Origin: Salinicola salarius
Lineage (GTDB): Bacteria; Pseudomonadota; Gammaproteobacteria; Pseudomonadales; Halomonadaceae
Length of the DNA: 64,000 nucleotides
NCBI RefSeq assembly: GCF_002179555.1
Contig: NZ_NHOU01000009.1
Coordinates: forward strand, 99,763 to 163,762
Direction: 5' to 3'
Below the pieces are notes generated by a model that saw only the letters and a program-made list of their open reading frames with translations, had not been told where the DNA came from and searched no databases. How positions within the stretch are numbered: position 1 is the stretch's first letter; each line of letters begins with the position of its first letter. A program made the translations under genes and the position numbers. This document shows, piece after piece, positions 8,177 through 18,000 of the stretch.

Positions 8177-10837
8177 TTAGCTCAGGATCAGGAATCCGCT
8201 GTCCATCGGGTTCAGGTTCTGCACACCAATGACCAGATCGGAGAGGCCGTCGCCGTTGATGTCGCCCTGCAGCTGGTCGTCGGCGTAGCGAAGCTGGCCG
8301 GCGTCGCCGGTAAAGCTTTCCGCCCCCAGCCACTGGAACGCCTGGCGGCCCGCCTGGGTGATGTCGGCGTCCAGCGAGGAGAGGTCGATCAGATCGTCGT
8401 CGCCGAAATCGACGATTTCATCGATCGACAGCGGCGTCGATTCCGTCGCCGCCTGCCACACGAACCGATCCTGGCCGCCGCCGCCCTCGAGCCGATCGGC
8501 GCCCAGGCTGCCCATTAGCACGTTGTCTCCGGCACTGCCGATCAGGGTGTCGTTGCCGCTGCCGCCGGTCAGCGTTTCGTCACCGGAAGCCGTGACGGTG
8601 CGATCGGTATCGACGAGCGCGCTGGCGAGACGGCTGCCATCCGGTAACGATCCCTCGTCGATCGTGACCGGCTCTCCATTCAGAAGAATGTCCCGGGGAA
8701 TATCGCTGGTATCCGCGTAGGCCTTGAACGAGAAGCGCATGGACTCGCCGGCTTCGAGCGACCGGCTGGTGACGTCGACCCGGTAGTCGTCGCCCTGCCG
8801 CGAGGCGAGGCTGGCGCCATAGAACGCATGCACATCGCTCGCCAGGTTCAGCGCAACATTATCGACCTCCACGGCCGCGTCGCCGTCGTTGGTGATCGTG
8901 ACACCCATGACGTACCCGCTGGACCAGCGGCTGACGACGTCGAACGAGGCGTGAAGAGAGCTGGTAGCCGCGGTATCCGTGATATCGAGGATTTCCCGGC
9001 TGGCCCAGTACGCCTCGGGAGCGACATCGGCCCTTGCATCGACCTGGCTGACCGCGCCGGTCGCCAGATCCAGCAGCTGTCCGTCGGCGAACAGGGCGCG
9101 TTCGATATCGGCGAGCGTGTCTCGCGTTCCGTTACCGGCGACGTACCATTCGCCGCTGGCGAGACGCTCGATGTCGTAGTCAGACAGCTCGCCGGTGAAG
9201 AGCGCGGTGTCGTCTCCCGTGCCGCCCTCGAGCCGGTTGCTTCCCCATCCGCCACCGCCGCCGAGAATGTCGTCGCCGCTGCCGCCGATCAGGGTGTCGT
9301 TGCCCAGAGCGCCATCGAGGTAGGCGCCGTCGTCGCTGGCGTGGATGGCATCGTCGCGGCGCGAGCCGATGACGTAGTCGAAGGTGACGAGGTTGGCATC
9401 CGCATCCGTCGGCGCGCCGAAGGTCTCGCCTTCGTTGATCCAGACCGTCGTCGACATCTTGTCGTTGCCGGCATCGCGAATCGACTGTTCGACGTGGACG
9501 CTGTTGCCGTGATCGCGGCCGCCGTGGAAGTTGATGTCGCGGTCGGTCGAGGTGACGCGTATCTCGTTGCCGACCGAGGAGTACCAGGAAGCAAACAGCA
9601 CGCCGTGGCGCATGCCGCTATCCTCCAGGCCGCTGAACTGACCGTCGTAGCTCTCCCGCAGCTCGTAGGCGTAGCCGTTGCCGTCACTGCCCTTGTTGAA
9701 GCTGCCGCTGGCCGTGATCTCCTGCACATCGAGATCCAGCGAGCGGCTGAATTCGAACGCGACCGAGGGGCCATCGACGACGGCGACATCTTTCATTGCC
9801 GCGCCCACCGTGGCGTTGAACTCCACCGCGTGATAGCGGGATAGCGCCGGCAGCGTATTGCTGAAGTTGCTGCTGTCGGCCTCGCCCAGGGTAAATGCCA
9901 CGGTCAGCCCTTCGAGCCGAACGTCCGTCAGCGGTTCGATCCTGTCGACTTCCGTCACCCCGGCGTCGAGGTCGAAATGCACGCCGCGATCCAGCACGAT
10001 CTCGTTGCCATCGACCGCCACGACCTGGGCCATGCTGGTGCGCAGCGGTGAATCCAGCTCCCGCCACTCGCTATCGCCGATGGCGTCGAGAAACGCGACG
10101 TCATTCGATTGGGCCAGCCGGATCGTGTCGCCGACCGCGAGGCCGTGTCCTTCGCCCAGCGTGAGTCGGGTATCGCCCTGCTGAACGTCACTGGCGAGTC
10201 TGGCGACGGTCTCGCCCTCGTCTCCGCTGATACGGATGGCATTTTTCGTATCGCTTTCCAGCGCCTGCCGGGTAAATACCAGAGTGGTGTCGTCCGAACC
10301 GGCGCCCGTCAGGGTGATATCGGAGCGTTCGATGACGAGCGATTCGTCGAACAGGTAGCGCCCGGCCGCGAGATGGATCGTGGCGTCTTCCGGCGCGGCG
10401 GCGATGAGCGCATTGAGCGTGGCGGCGTCGATGCCGTCGTCCACCGTGATGGCGTTGTCGACGAACGAATAGTCATCACCCAGCAGATCGGGCGGCGTAA
10501 GCGCTTCGGTCAGCAGCCGGGCGCCTTCGGTCAGCGAGGCAGTCACGCCATTTACCGAAGGGGACAGGGGCATCACCGTGTCGTCGCCCAGTGCCTTGAG
10601 CTTGATTCGTACCGTCTCGCCGGGAACGAGCTGGCCGTCATCCTCGATCCGGTAACCGGTATCCGTCGTCTCGTAGCGGTCGGCGCCCCAGAGCGTATTC
10701 AGCTCGGCATCGAGGCCGAAATCGAGCTGGTAGCCGTCGAGCGGCTCGCGACCCTGATAGGTCAAATAGATTTCGAGCGTAAAACCCCCGTTCCATTCGC
10801 TGGACAGGCGGTAATCGATCAAAAAGGAGGCATTCAT
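8177..10837 (-). CDS. Multidomain RTX protein with two CBM2-like modules and a beta-helix
   Basis: The product has 886 residues. An N-terminal module (about 1-105) has the WNGGFTLEIYLTY...PLDGYQLDF...LWGA...LVPGETVRI pattern of cellulose-binding (CBM2-like) beta-sandwiches; a second copy sits at about 630-735 (RWSSGYVMGVTITNDG...LEAGESMRFSF). Between them is a right-handed beta-helix (about 130-490) homologous to the downstream 462-residue paralogue, then RTX repeats (GNDTLIGGSGDDILGGGGG). A second RTX block (GGSGNDTLIGSAGDNVL...GGGGQDRFVW) and a serralysin-like C-terminus (FIIDLSSLDADI-type) close the protein. It should be exported by a type I system, bind Ca2+ and bind a polysaccharide; the enzymatic activity is not established. 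Confidence 0.8.
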   Translation of the reverse strand: MNASFLIDYRLSSEWNGGFTLEIYLTYQGREPLDGYQLDFGLDAELNTLWGADRYETTDTGYRIEDDGQLVPGETVRIKLKALGDDTVMPLSPSVNGVTASLTEGARLLTEALTPPDLLGDDYSFVDNAITVDDGIDAATLNALIAAAPEDATIHLAAGRYLFDESLVIERSDITLTGAGSDDTTLVFTRQALESDTKNAIRISGDEGETVARLASDVQQGDTRLTLGEGHGLAVGDTIRLAQSNDVAFLDAIGDSEWRELDSPLRTSMAQVVAVDGNEIVLDRGVHFDLDAGVTEVDRIEPLTDVRLEGLTVAFTLGEADSSNFSNTLPALSRYHAVEFNATVGAAMKDVAVVDGPSVAFEFSRSLDLDVQEITASGSFNKGSDGNGYAYELRESYDGQFSGLEDSGMRHGVLFASWYSSVGNEIRVTSTDRDINFHGGRDHGNSVHVEQSIRDAGNDKMSTTVWINEGETFGAPTDADANLVTFDYVIGSRRDDAIHASDDGAYLDGALGNDTLIGGSGDDILGGGGGWGSNRLEGGTGDDTALFTGELSDYDIERLASGEWYVAGNGTRDTLADIERALFADGQLLDLATGAVSQVDARADVAPEAYWASREILDITDTAATSSLHASFDVVSRWSSGYVMGVTITNDGDAAVEVDNVALNLASDVHAFYGASLASRQGDDYRVDVTSRSLEAGESMRFSFKAYADTSDIPRDILLNGEPVTIDEGSLPDGSRLASALVDTDRTVTASGDETLTGGSGNDTLIGSAGDNVLMGSLGADRLEGGGGQDRFVWQAATESTPLSIDEIVDFGDDDLIDLSSLDADITQAGRQAFQWLGAESFTGDAGQLRYADDQLQGDINGDGLSDLVIGVQNLNPMDSGFLILS

Positions 10838-11343
10838 TTAGGCATCTCATGACGAGTGTCGTGTCGATGCGTCCTGCGATGACGTAGCCGTAACATCCAT
10901 CGTTGCGGAGGGTGGGACCGAGCCTTCACTGGCTGCAGTCGTCGTTTCGAAGCACGAGCGAACGCTCACCGCCGGTTCGCCGTCATCTCATGGCAGACGA
11001 CGAGGAATAGCGCCTGGCGGGGCGATATCGGCCAGCGAAACGCCGCCAATATGCAGCAAGTTCGAAAAAACGGATTGAATAAGAAAGCGCTAATTGAGAT
11101 GGCATTTCGTCATATTAAAGCGGTCGGCGCGTCATCTCGTCGACACGCGGGTGTGCTCCGTGGTGCCGGTAGGAATCTTCACGCCCGGCGCCTTCTCCTG
11201 GCGTTGGCCCATGCTTGTCTCCTGCGCCAGCCAGCGCCCAATATTCGGTCCGCACTCCTTCAGCTTTGCGAGGGGCGGCTTGAGTTATCCATGACCCGAC
11301 GGGATAGTGGTAAAGCTTTTTCATTGCCTGAAGGAGAACAGGA
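10838..11343. other. Intergenic region with no supported gene
   Basis: About 500 bp separates the divergent large RTX gene and the proline-racemase-family gene. One overlapping open frame (11051-11494 +) has no recognisable protein character and would run into the next gene. The AT-richer stretch around 11060-11120 could hold promoters, but no convincing -35/-10 pair or operator was identified. Confidence 0.5.
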
Positions 11344-12342
11344 TTGCGACATACGTTTTTCTGCGTCGATGCTCATGCCTGTGGCAATCCGGTCAGGGTC
11401 GTGGCGGGTGGGGTGCCACTCTTGCCCAGCGTGTCGATGGCCGAGCGCCGGGATATCTTCGTTCGTGACCACGACTGGATACGCAAGGCGCTGATGTTCG
11501 AACCGCGAGGCCACGATGCGATGTCCGGGGCCATGATCTATCCGTCGATTCGTGAGGATTGCGATTTCGGCGTGCTGTTCATCGAGGTGAGCGGGTGTCT
11601 GCCCATGTGCGGCGCCGGGACCATCGGCCTGGTGACCGTGGCGCTGGAAGAGGGGCTGGTGACACCCCGCGAACCCGGCAAGCTGGCGATCGAAGTGCCG
11701 GCCGGCAAGGTCGATGTGGAATACCGCATGAAGGAAGGGCGCGTGGAATCCGTCCGCCTCTTCAATGTCCCCAGCTTCCTGCAGGCTGCCGATGTCGAGG
11801 TGGAAGTCCCCGGTCTCGGCTTGCTGACCGTGGATATCGCCTATGGCGGCAATTTCTATGCTGTGGTCGAGCCCCAGGCCAACTGGCCGGGGCTGAAAGG
11901 CGCGTCGGCCTCCGAGATCGTGACGGCCAGCCAGGCGTTGCGCAGCGCGGTTTCTGCGGTCTGCGACCCCGTGCATCCCGAAAACGACAGCATTCGCGGG
12001 GTGCATCACGCGATCTGGTGCGACGAGGGCGACCCTCAGCGTTCGGATGGCCGAAGTGCGGTCTTCTACGGCGACAAGGCGATCGATCGCTCGCCGGGCG
12101 GTACCGGCACGTCGGCCCGAATGGCGCAGTTGCATGGAAAGGGGCGGCTGAAGGTCGACGAGCGTTATCGCAATGAAAGTCTCATCGGCACGATCTATCA
12201 GGGCATGGTCGAATCCGAGGTCGATATCGGCCCCTACCGCGGGATCAAGCCCAGTGTCGCCGGGTGGGCCAACATCATTGGCCACAACACCCTTTATGTT
12301 GACGATCGCGATCCACTGGCTCATGGTTTTCAGCTGGTATGA
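11344..12342 (+). CDS. Proline racemase-superfamily protein with an atypical active site
   Basis: The product has 332 residues, the usual length for 4-hydroxyproline 2-epimerase, trans-3-hydroxyproline dehydratase or proline racemase. Start TTG 11344 is chosen because AAGGAG lies 7 bases upstream and no ATG precedes the conserved VDAHACGNPVRVV segment. The first catalytic Cys is present (MCGAG, Cys89), though the usual following His (MCGH) is Ala. The second catalytic position, in DRSPxGTGTSAR, is Gly252 where epimerases have Cys and dehydratases have Thr. It therefore cannot use the two-base Cys/Cys mechanism. A betaine-binding protein gene and the sarcosine operon lie downstream, suggesting a methylated-amine or proline-betaine context. 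Confidence 0.8.
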   Translation: MRHTFFCVDAHACGNPVRVVAGGVPLLPSVSMAERRDIFVRDHDWIRKALMFEPRGHDAMSGAMIYPSIREDCDFGVLFIEVSGCLPMCGAGTIGLVTVALEEGLVTPREPGKLAIEVPAGKVDVEYRMKEGRVESVRLFNVPSFLQAADVEVEVPGLGLLTVDIAYGGNFYAVVEPQANWPGLKGASASEIVTASQALRSAVSAVCDPVHPENDSIRGVHHAIWCDEGDPQRSDGRSAVFYGDKAIDRSPGGTGTSARMAQLHGKGRLKVDERYRNESLIGTIYQGMVESEVDIGPYRGIKPSVAGWANIIGHNTLYVDDRDPLAHGFQLV

Positions 12343-12528
12343 CGGTCATCGACCAGGCAACAAGGCGTTCCTCGCGCCTTCGGAGGTTTCTGGCGATGGC
12401 ATGTGGATCGTGAAGAAAATTTGTCATGATCCGCGGCGATTGAGATAGTGGAAAGAACACGCGCTTCCGGCATTGGTACCTCCAGGTGGGTGGAAGCGTT
12501 ACTGACAATAACGTGCAGGGGATTGATA

Positions 12529-13413
12529 ATGGATTTTCTGAAATCGAAACTTCTCATCGGTAGCGCTTCCCTGGTGATGGCTGCCGGCGCGGTCGCCGCA
12601 AGCGGCAGCGCTCAAGCCCAGGACAAGGGCACGGTCAATCTGGCCTACGTGGAATGGTCCGACGCGGTGGCATCCACGAACGTGATGCGCGTCGTGCTGG
12701 AAAAAGCCGGGTACGACGTCAACCTGACTTCGCTGTCCGCCGCCGCCATGTGGCAGGGGCTGTCGACGGGAGATGCCGATGCCATCACCACCGCCTGGCT
12801 TCCCACCACCCACGAGGACTACTTCGCCCGAGTGAAGGATCAGGTGGAAAATCTTGGCGCGAATCTGGAAGGGACCAAGCTGGGGCTGGTCGTTCCCGAG
12901 TATTCCGAAATGAGCAGTATCGAGGATATCAACGATCACGCGGACGATCTGGAAGGGCGTATCACCGGCATCGATCCGGGTGCCGGCATCATGAGCCTGA
13001 CCGAGGATGTCATCGACCAGTACGGTCTCGATGTGGAGCTGCAGAGCGGCAGCGGCGCGACGATGACTTCGGCCCTCGATACGGCAATCGACAACCAGGA
13101 AGATATCGTGATTACCGGCTGGACACCGCACTGGATGTTCGCCCGTTGGGACCTGAAATATCTGGACGATCCCAAGAATATCTTTGGCGGTAGCGAGGAG
13201 ATCGATACGGTCGTGCGCAAGGGGCTGAAAGAGGACATGCCCGAGGCGTATGCCATTCTGGACAACTTCTCCTGGACGCCGGAAGAACTCGGCGAGGTGA
13301 TGCTGCTGAATCAGAAAGACGACGCCGATCCGTACGAAAGTGCCAAGCAGTGGGTCGAGGATAACCCGGATATCGTCAGCGAATGGATGCCGGAATCAGC
13401 CAGCGCTGAATGA
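12529..13413 (+). CDS. Glycine betaine/proline-betaine ABC transporter substrate-binding protein (OpuAC/ProX type)
   Basis: The product has 294 residues. ATG 12529 is preceded by AGGGGA and begins a signal peptide (MDFLKSKLLIGSASLVMAAGAVA, cleavage near SAQAQ). The mature protein has the OpuAC fold: VNLAYVEWSDAVASTNVMRVVLE at its N-terminus, AWLPTTHEDY, ITGIDPGAGIM, and ITGWTPHWMFARWDLKYLDDP, whose aromatic residues form the quaternary-ammonium cage in this family. No permease or ATPase gene adjoins, so it is an orphan receptor that must use a transporter encoded elsewhere. The context next to the sarcosine oxidase genes fits betaine catabolism as well as osmoprotection. Confidence 0.9.
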   Translation: MDFLKSKLLIGSASLVMAAGAVAASGSAQAQDKGTVNLAYVEWSDAVASTNVMRVVLEKAGYDVNLTSLSAAAMWQGLSTGDADAITTAWLPTTHEDYFARVKDQVENLGANLEGTKLGLVVPEYSEMSSIEDINDHADDLEGRITGIDPGAGIMSLTEDVIDQYGLDVELQSGSGATMTSALDTAIDNQEDIVITGWTPHWMFARWDLKYLDDPKNIFGGSEEIDTVVRKGLKEDMPEAYAILDNFSWTPEELGEVMLLNQKDDADPYESAKQWVEDNPDIVSEWMPESASAE

Positions 13414-13437
13414 ACCTCGACAGGCAGTGATATTCAA

Positions 13438-13473
13438 CAAGTCGCCATCGAAAGATGGCGACTTGTTTTTTTG
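13438..13473 (+). terminator. Rho-independent terminator after the betaine-binding protein gene
   Basis: A perfect 12-bp stem (CAAGTCGCCATC / GATGGCGACTTG) with a GAAA tetraloop is followed by seven T. It lies between the betaine-binding gene and the convergent purU stop. Confidence 0.95.
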
Positions 13474-13504
13474 AGCGATCGGCGGGCTGTCTTCGAAGAG
13501 GAGG

Positions 13505-14365
13505 CTACTTGCTGAGAATGACGGTCTTTTGGGCATGCAGGAAGACGCGCTTTTCGGTGTGATACTGAATTGCGCGCGCCAGGGTCAGACACTCGATGTC
13601 TCGGCCCTTATTGACGAGGTCTTCCGGAAAGTAGGCGTGATCCACCGATTCGACACCCTGGGCGATGATCGGACCTTCGTCGAGATCGTTATTGATGTAG
13701 TGCGCCGTAGCGCCGACCAGCTTTACCCCTTTTTCATACGCCTGGTGATAGGGCCGGGCACCTTTGAAACCGGGGAGAAGCGAGTGATGGATATTGATGG
13801 CGCGTCCATTCAGAGCGTCACAGAGCTGCGGTGAGAGTACCTGCATGTAACGGGCGAGAACGATCAGGTCAGCATCCGTGTCATCGATCACCGCTCGAAT
13901 CTGCGCTTCCTGTGTCGCCTTGGTCTTGGGGGTGACTGGCAGGTAGTGGTACGGAATGTCGTGCCACCTGGCGAGCGGTTCCAGGTCCGGGTGGTTGGAC
14001 ACGATGGCCTTGACGTCGAGGGCCAACTGGCCGGTCCGATAGCGATAGAGCAGGTCGTTGAGGCAGTGATCCGCCTTGGAAACGAGGATGACGGTCTTCA
14101 TTCGCTCGGCACTGGAACTGAGCTCGAACGTCATGTCGAACTCTTTCGCTCTCGTCGCAAAGGATTCCGTAAAGCGGTCCTTGTCGAACGTCAGCGTCTT
14201 GTCCGGCTGGAAGGCCACGCGGATGAAGAAGCGCTCGGCTGGTGCGTCGTTGAACGAGCTGATTTCATTGACGTAACAGCGCGATTCTTTCAGGAAACGC
14301 GTCACGACATCGATGGTGCCCAGGCGGCTGGGGCACTGGGCGGTGAGGATCCAGTCGTTGCTCAT
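13505..14365 (-). CDS. purU: Formyltetrahydrofolate deformylase
   Basis: The product has 286 residues from MSNDWILTAQCPSRLG (start 14365). An N-terminal ACT domain (about 1-85) is followed by a formyltransferase-fold hydrolase domain. The segment AINIHHSLLPGFKGARPYHQAYEKGVKLVGATAHYI...DEGPI supplies the Asn-His-Asp catalytic set of the family. PurU hydrolyses 10-formyl-THF to formate and THF. At the end of a soxBDAG operon it recycles the one-carbon units that sarcosine oxidation loads onto THF, as in pseudomonad glyA-sox-purU operons. It is 70 bp downstream of soxG with a hairpin between, so it is probably the last gene of that operon. Confidence 0.93.
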   Translation of the reverse strand: MSNDWILTAQCPSRLGTIDVVTRFLKESRCYVNEISSFNDAPAERFFIRVAFQPDKTLTFDKDRFTESFATRAKEFDMTFELSSSAERMKTVILVSKADHCLNDLLYRYRTGQLALDVKAIVSNHPDLEPLARWHDIPYHYLPVTPKTKATQEAQIRAVIDDTDADLIVLARYMQVLSPQLCDALNGRAINIHHSLLPGFKGARPYHQAYEKGVKLVGATAHYINNDLDEGPIIAQGVESVDHAYFPEDLVNKGRDIECLTLARAIQYHTEKRVFLHAQKTVILSK

Positions 14366-14404
14366 TGATTTGTTATTCCCGGTGACATGATTCCTGGGTG
14401 AAGG

Positions 14405-14427
14405 AAGGCCGATTCCACATCGGCCTT
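14405..14427 (-). other. Hairpin between soxG and purU
   Basis: A 9-bp stem (AAGGCCGAT / ATCGGCCTT) with a 5-base loop lies 8 bp beyond the soxG stop. No strong T tract follows on the coding strand (CCTTCCTTC). It could be a leaky terminator or an RNA-stability element tuning purU expression relative to sox. Confidence 0.5.
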
Positions 14428-14435
14428 CTGTCTCG

Positions 14436-15071
14436 TCAACGCTCGACCGAGACACCGAATTCCGCGGCGGCATCGAGGAGCCATCGGTAGAGGTAGTCGG
14501 CAAAACTGCGGCGCACGATGAGTTCCCAGCAGTCTGCCTTCGGTTGACGCAAGGTGACTGAGGTCTTGGCGAAGATCGTGGTGACGCCCTTGCCGACCGG
14601 GAATGCCGACGGGTGAACGTCGTAGGGCGTCGACTTCTTCAGCGTCTCGCGTGCCTTGGGGCCGCTCAGCGTGATGACGGTCTGGCCGCCGCTGACGTTG
14701 ACGAGGCTGAAGTGTGCTTGCCCCAGTGCATGGCGAAGCGCCTTCTCCAGCGCGAACTCTTCGCCGCCGGGGACCACGATCAGCCATTCGTCCGGTGATA
14801 GCCACTGGATCGAACGCTCGCCCGTTGAATCCAGGGTCAGGGTATTGGGCCGCGCCGGCAGGTTGATGCCGAGCACCTCGCGCACGGCCTCATCCAGGAC
14901 GATGGCGCCGCCGCGCAGGATCAGGTGGCCCATGAAGGCGGATTCCCGCAGCGTCACCCCGGCTTGCGTGTCCGCGTCGGGCACCGGACCGCGCTGGAGC
15001 GACCAGGCGAGGGGCGACTCTGCGCCGGTCTGATCGTTCGGCCGGCAGTCGAATTCACGAATCTCAGACAT
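14436..15071 (-). CDS. soxG: Sarcosine oxidase gamma subunit
   Basis: The product has 211 residues from MSEIREFDCRPNDQ (start 15071), overlapping the 3' end of soxA by 8 bp. The sequence WLSPDEWLIVVPGGEE, VVNVSGGQT-like LVNVSGGQTVITLSGPKARE and the C-terminal YLYRWLLDAAAEFGV match SoxG, a GcvT-like fold subunit of heterotetrameric sarcosine oxidase. The complex oxidatively demethylates sarcosine to glycine, H2O2 and formaldehyde or 5,10-methylene-THF in the cytoplasm. Translational coupling to soxA is evident. Confidence 0.92.
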   Translation of the reverse strand: MSEIREFDCRPNDQTGAESPLAWSLQRGPVPDADTQAGVTLRESAFMGHLILRGGAIVLDEAVREVLGINLPARPNTLTLDSTGERSIQWLSPDEWLIVVPGGEEFALEKALRHALGQAHFSLVNVSGGQTVITLSGPKARETLKKSTPYDVHPSAFPVGKGVTTIFAKTSVTLRQPKADCWELIVRRSFADYLYRWLLDAAAEFGVSVER

Positions 15072-18000
15072 TCTGACGTTCTCCTTTGGGATCGATAAAC
15101 ACCGGACTGACGATTTCCGCTTCATGCACGACGCCATCCTTCATCGGCAGATAGACCGTCTGTCCCAGACGATCGCGACCGCCCTTGATGACGGCGAGGG
15201 CAAACCCGTGGCCAAGATTGGGGCTGTAGTAGCTGGAGGTGACGTGACCGACCATGGTCATCGGGATGCTCTGCTCGGGATCGAAGACGATCTGCGCGCC
15301 TTCCTCCAGCACGACCTCGGGATCCCTGGGCTTGAGGCCGACGAACTGCTTGCGGTCGGTTCGCGCCGTGTCAGGCCGGGTCAACGCGCGTTTGCCGATC
15401 CAGGCGAACGGCTTGTCGTAGCCCACCGCCCACTGCATGCCCAGATCTTCGGGCGTGACCGAGCCATCGGTATCCTGACCGGCGATGATCAGGCCTTTCT
15501 CGGCGCGCAGCACGTGCATGGTTTCGGTGCCGTAGGGGGTCAGCCCGTACTTCTCGCCTTTCTCGAACAGGGTCTTCCAGACCGGCATCGCATAGTTGGC
15601 CTGGACGTTGATCTCGTAGGCGAGTTCGCCGGTGAAGGAGATTCGGAACACGCGGGCCGGAATGCCGGCAACGTTGCCCTCGCGCCAGTCCATGAACTTG
15701 AACTGATCCGGGGACAGGTCGATGTCGGTCACCTCTGACATCAGCTTGCGCGCTTCCGGCCCGGTCACGGTCATGGTCGCCCAGTGGTCGGTCACCGAGG
15801 TGAAATAGACCTCGAGCTCCGGCCACTCCGTCTGGTGCCACAGCTCCAGCCACTCCATCACCCCGGCGGCGCCACCGGTGGTGGTGGTCATCAGGAAGTG
15901 ATTCTCGGCCAGACAACTGGTGGTGCCGTCGTCCATCAACATGCCGTCGTCTTTGCACATCAGGCCGTAGCGCACCCGTCCGGGGGCCAGCTTGGCCCAC
16001 TTGTTGGTGTACACCCGGCCCAGAAACTCGCGTGCATCCGGCCCCTGGATATCGATCTTGCCGAGGGTCGAGGCATCGAGAATGCCGACTTTCTCGCGCA
16101 CGGCCAGGCTTTCGCGCGATACCGCTTCGTGCATCGTCTCTTTCTTGCCATTGACGGTGCGAGGAAAGTACCAGGGCCGCTTCCACTGGCCGACGTCCTC
16201 GAATTCCGCGCCATGCTCGACATGCCAGGCATGCAGGGCGGTGTAGCGCTCGGGATCGAACAGATCCCGGCAGTGGCGGCCAACGATGGCGCCGAAGGTC
16301 ACCGGCGTGTAATTGGGCCGGAAAACGGTGGTGCCGACTTCCGGGATCGAACGCTTCAGGCAACGTGCGGCAACTGCCATGCCGTTGATGTTGCCGAGTT
16401 TCCCCTGATCGGTGCCGAAGCCCAGCGCGGTATAGCGCTTGACGTGCTCGATCGATTCGAACCCTTCACGCGTGGCCAGTTCGATACCCGCGGCCGTGAC
16501 ATCGTTCTGCAGATCGACGAACTGCTTGGGGGCTCGCATGGCCGACTTCACGTGAGGCACCTGGAAGAGCGCGCAGGCGGGTTCCTCGCGCCGTTCGGCG
16601 ACGTCAGGCAGCTTGGGCGCGGACGAGTCGCTCTCGAACCCGATGGCATCCAGCGCGCGGCGAGCCCCTTCGGCAGCGTGTTCGAGCACCGCCTTCAGGG
16701 CGAAGACGCCGTGAACGCCGCCCACCGATGTCATGCCTTTGACGTCACCGGGCACGAAACCCAGCACGTCGTCACGCCATACGGGCCGGGTTCCGGTATG
16801 GGAGGAGAGGTGGATGACGGGGCTGTAGCCGCCGGAGCTGGCGATGGTGTCGCAGCTCAGCGTCTTTTCGTGACCGAGAACGCAGAAGGCGTCCAGATCG
16901 ATCCTGGCGATGCGAGCCGCTGTGACGCGGTCACTGCCCTTGGCCTCGATGACGGCGCTCTGGTTGATGATACGGATCCCCAGGGCGCGGGCCTGTTCGG
17001 CCAGTTCACCCCGAGACGTGGCGCGGGCATCGACGATCGCCACGACTTCACGACCCGACTCGTGCCAGTCCAGCGCCGTGCGATAGGCGTAATCGTTGCT
17101 GACCGACAGCACCAGCTTGTGGCCCGGCACGACACCGAAACGCCGGATATAGGTGGAGACCGCGCCGGCAACCATGTTGCCGGGGACATCGTTGTTGCCG
17201 TAGACCAGCGGACGCTCGTGGGTGCCCGTCGCCAGAATGACGTGCCGGGCACGCACGCGATGCAGGCGGGAGCGCGCCTGCGGACGCCGGTTCACGGCGG
17301 GGGCGGTATCCCAGAGATGTTCGGTGCGACGCTCGTGGAGCGTGACGAAGTTGTGGTCGTGATAGCCGTTGGCGGTCGTTCGTGGCAGCAGCTCGACGTT
17401 CTCTCTTGCCGACAGCTCGGTGACCACTTGCGATACCCATTCCGGCGCCGGCAGGCCGTCGAGCGCCTCGCGACTGTCCAGCAGCGAACCGCCCAGTTCC
17501 TCCTGCTCGTCGCAGAGCATGACCCGGGCGCCGCTGTCGGCAGCGATACGCGCCGCTGCCAGACCAGCGGCACCGCCGCCGATGACCAGCACGTCGCAAT
17601 GCTGATTGAGGTGGTCGTAAATGTCCGGATCGGATTCGAGCGGACTGCGCCCCAGACCGGCGCTCTTGCGAATGTACTTCTCGTAGGTCATCCACATCGA
17701 GGCCGGCGCCATGAAGGTCTTGTAGTAGAACCCCGGCGGCATGAAGCTGCCGCCCAGCTTGCCGATCATCCCCATCATGTCGCGCTGCACGTTCGGCCAG
17801 CCGTTGGTGCTGCGAGCGACCAGCCCTTCGTAGAGCGCCTGCTGGGTGGCGCGGACGTTGGGCACCTGGGCCGCTTCGCTGGCGCCCAGCTGCACGACGG
17901 CATTGGGCTCTTCCGGGCCCGCCGCGACGATGCCGCGCGGCCGCGAATACTTGAAGCTGCGGTTGACGATATCGACGCCATTGGCCAGCAGGGCAGAGGC

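Noticed and set aside
11051..11494. 147-codon plus-strand frame in the gap before the proline-racemase-family gene
   Set aside because: No recognisable protein features, and it overlaps the real gene in another frame.
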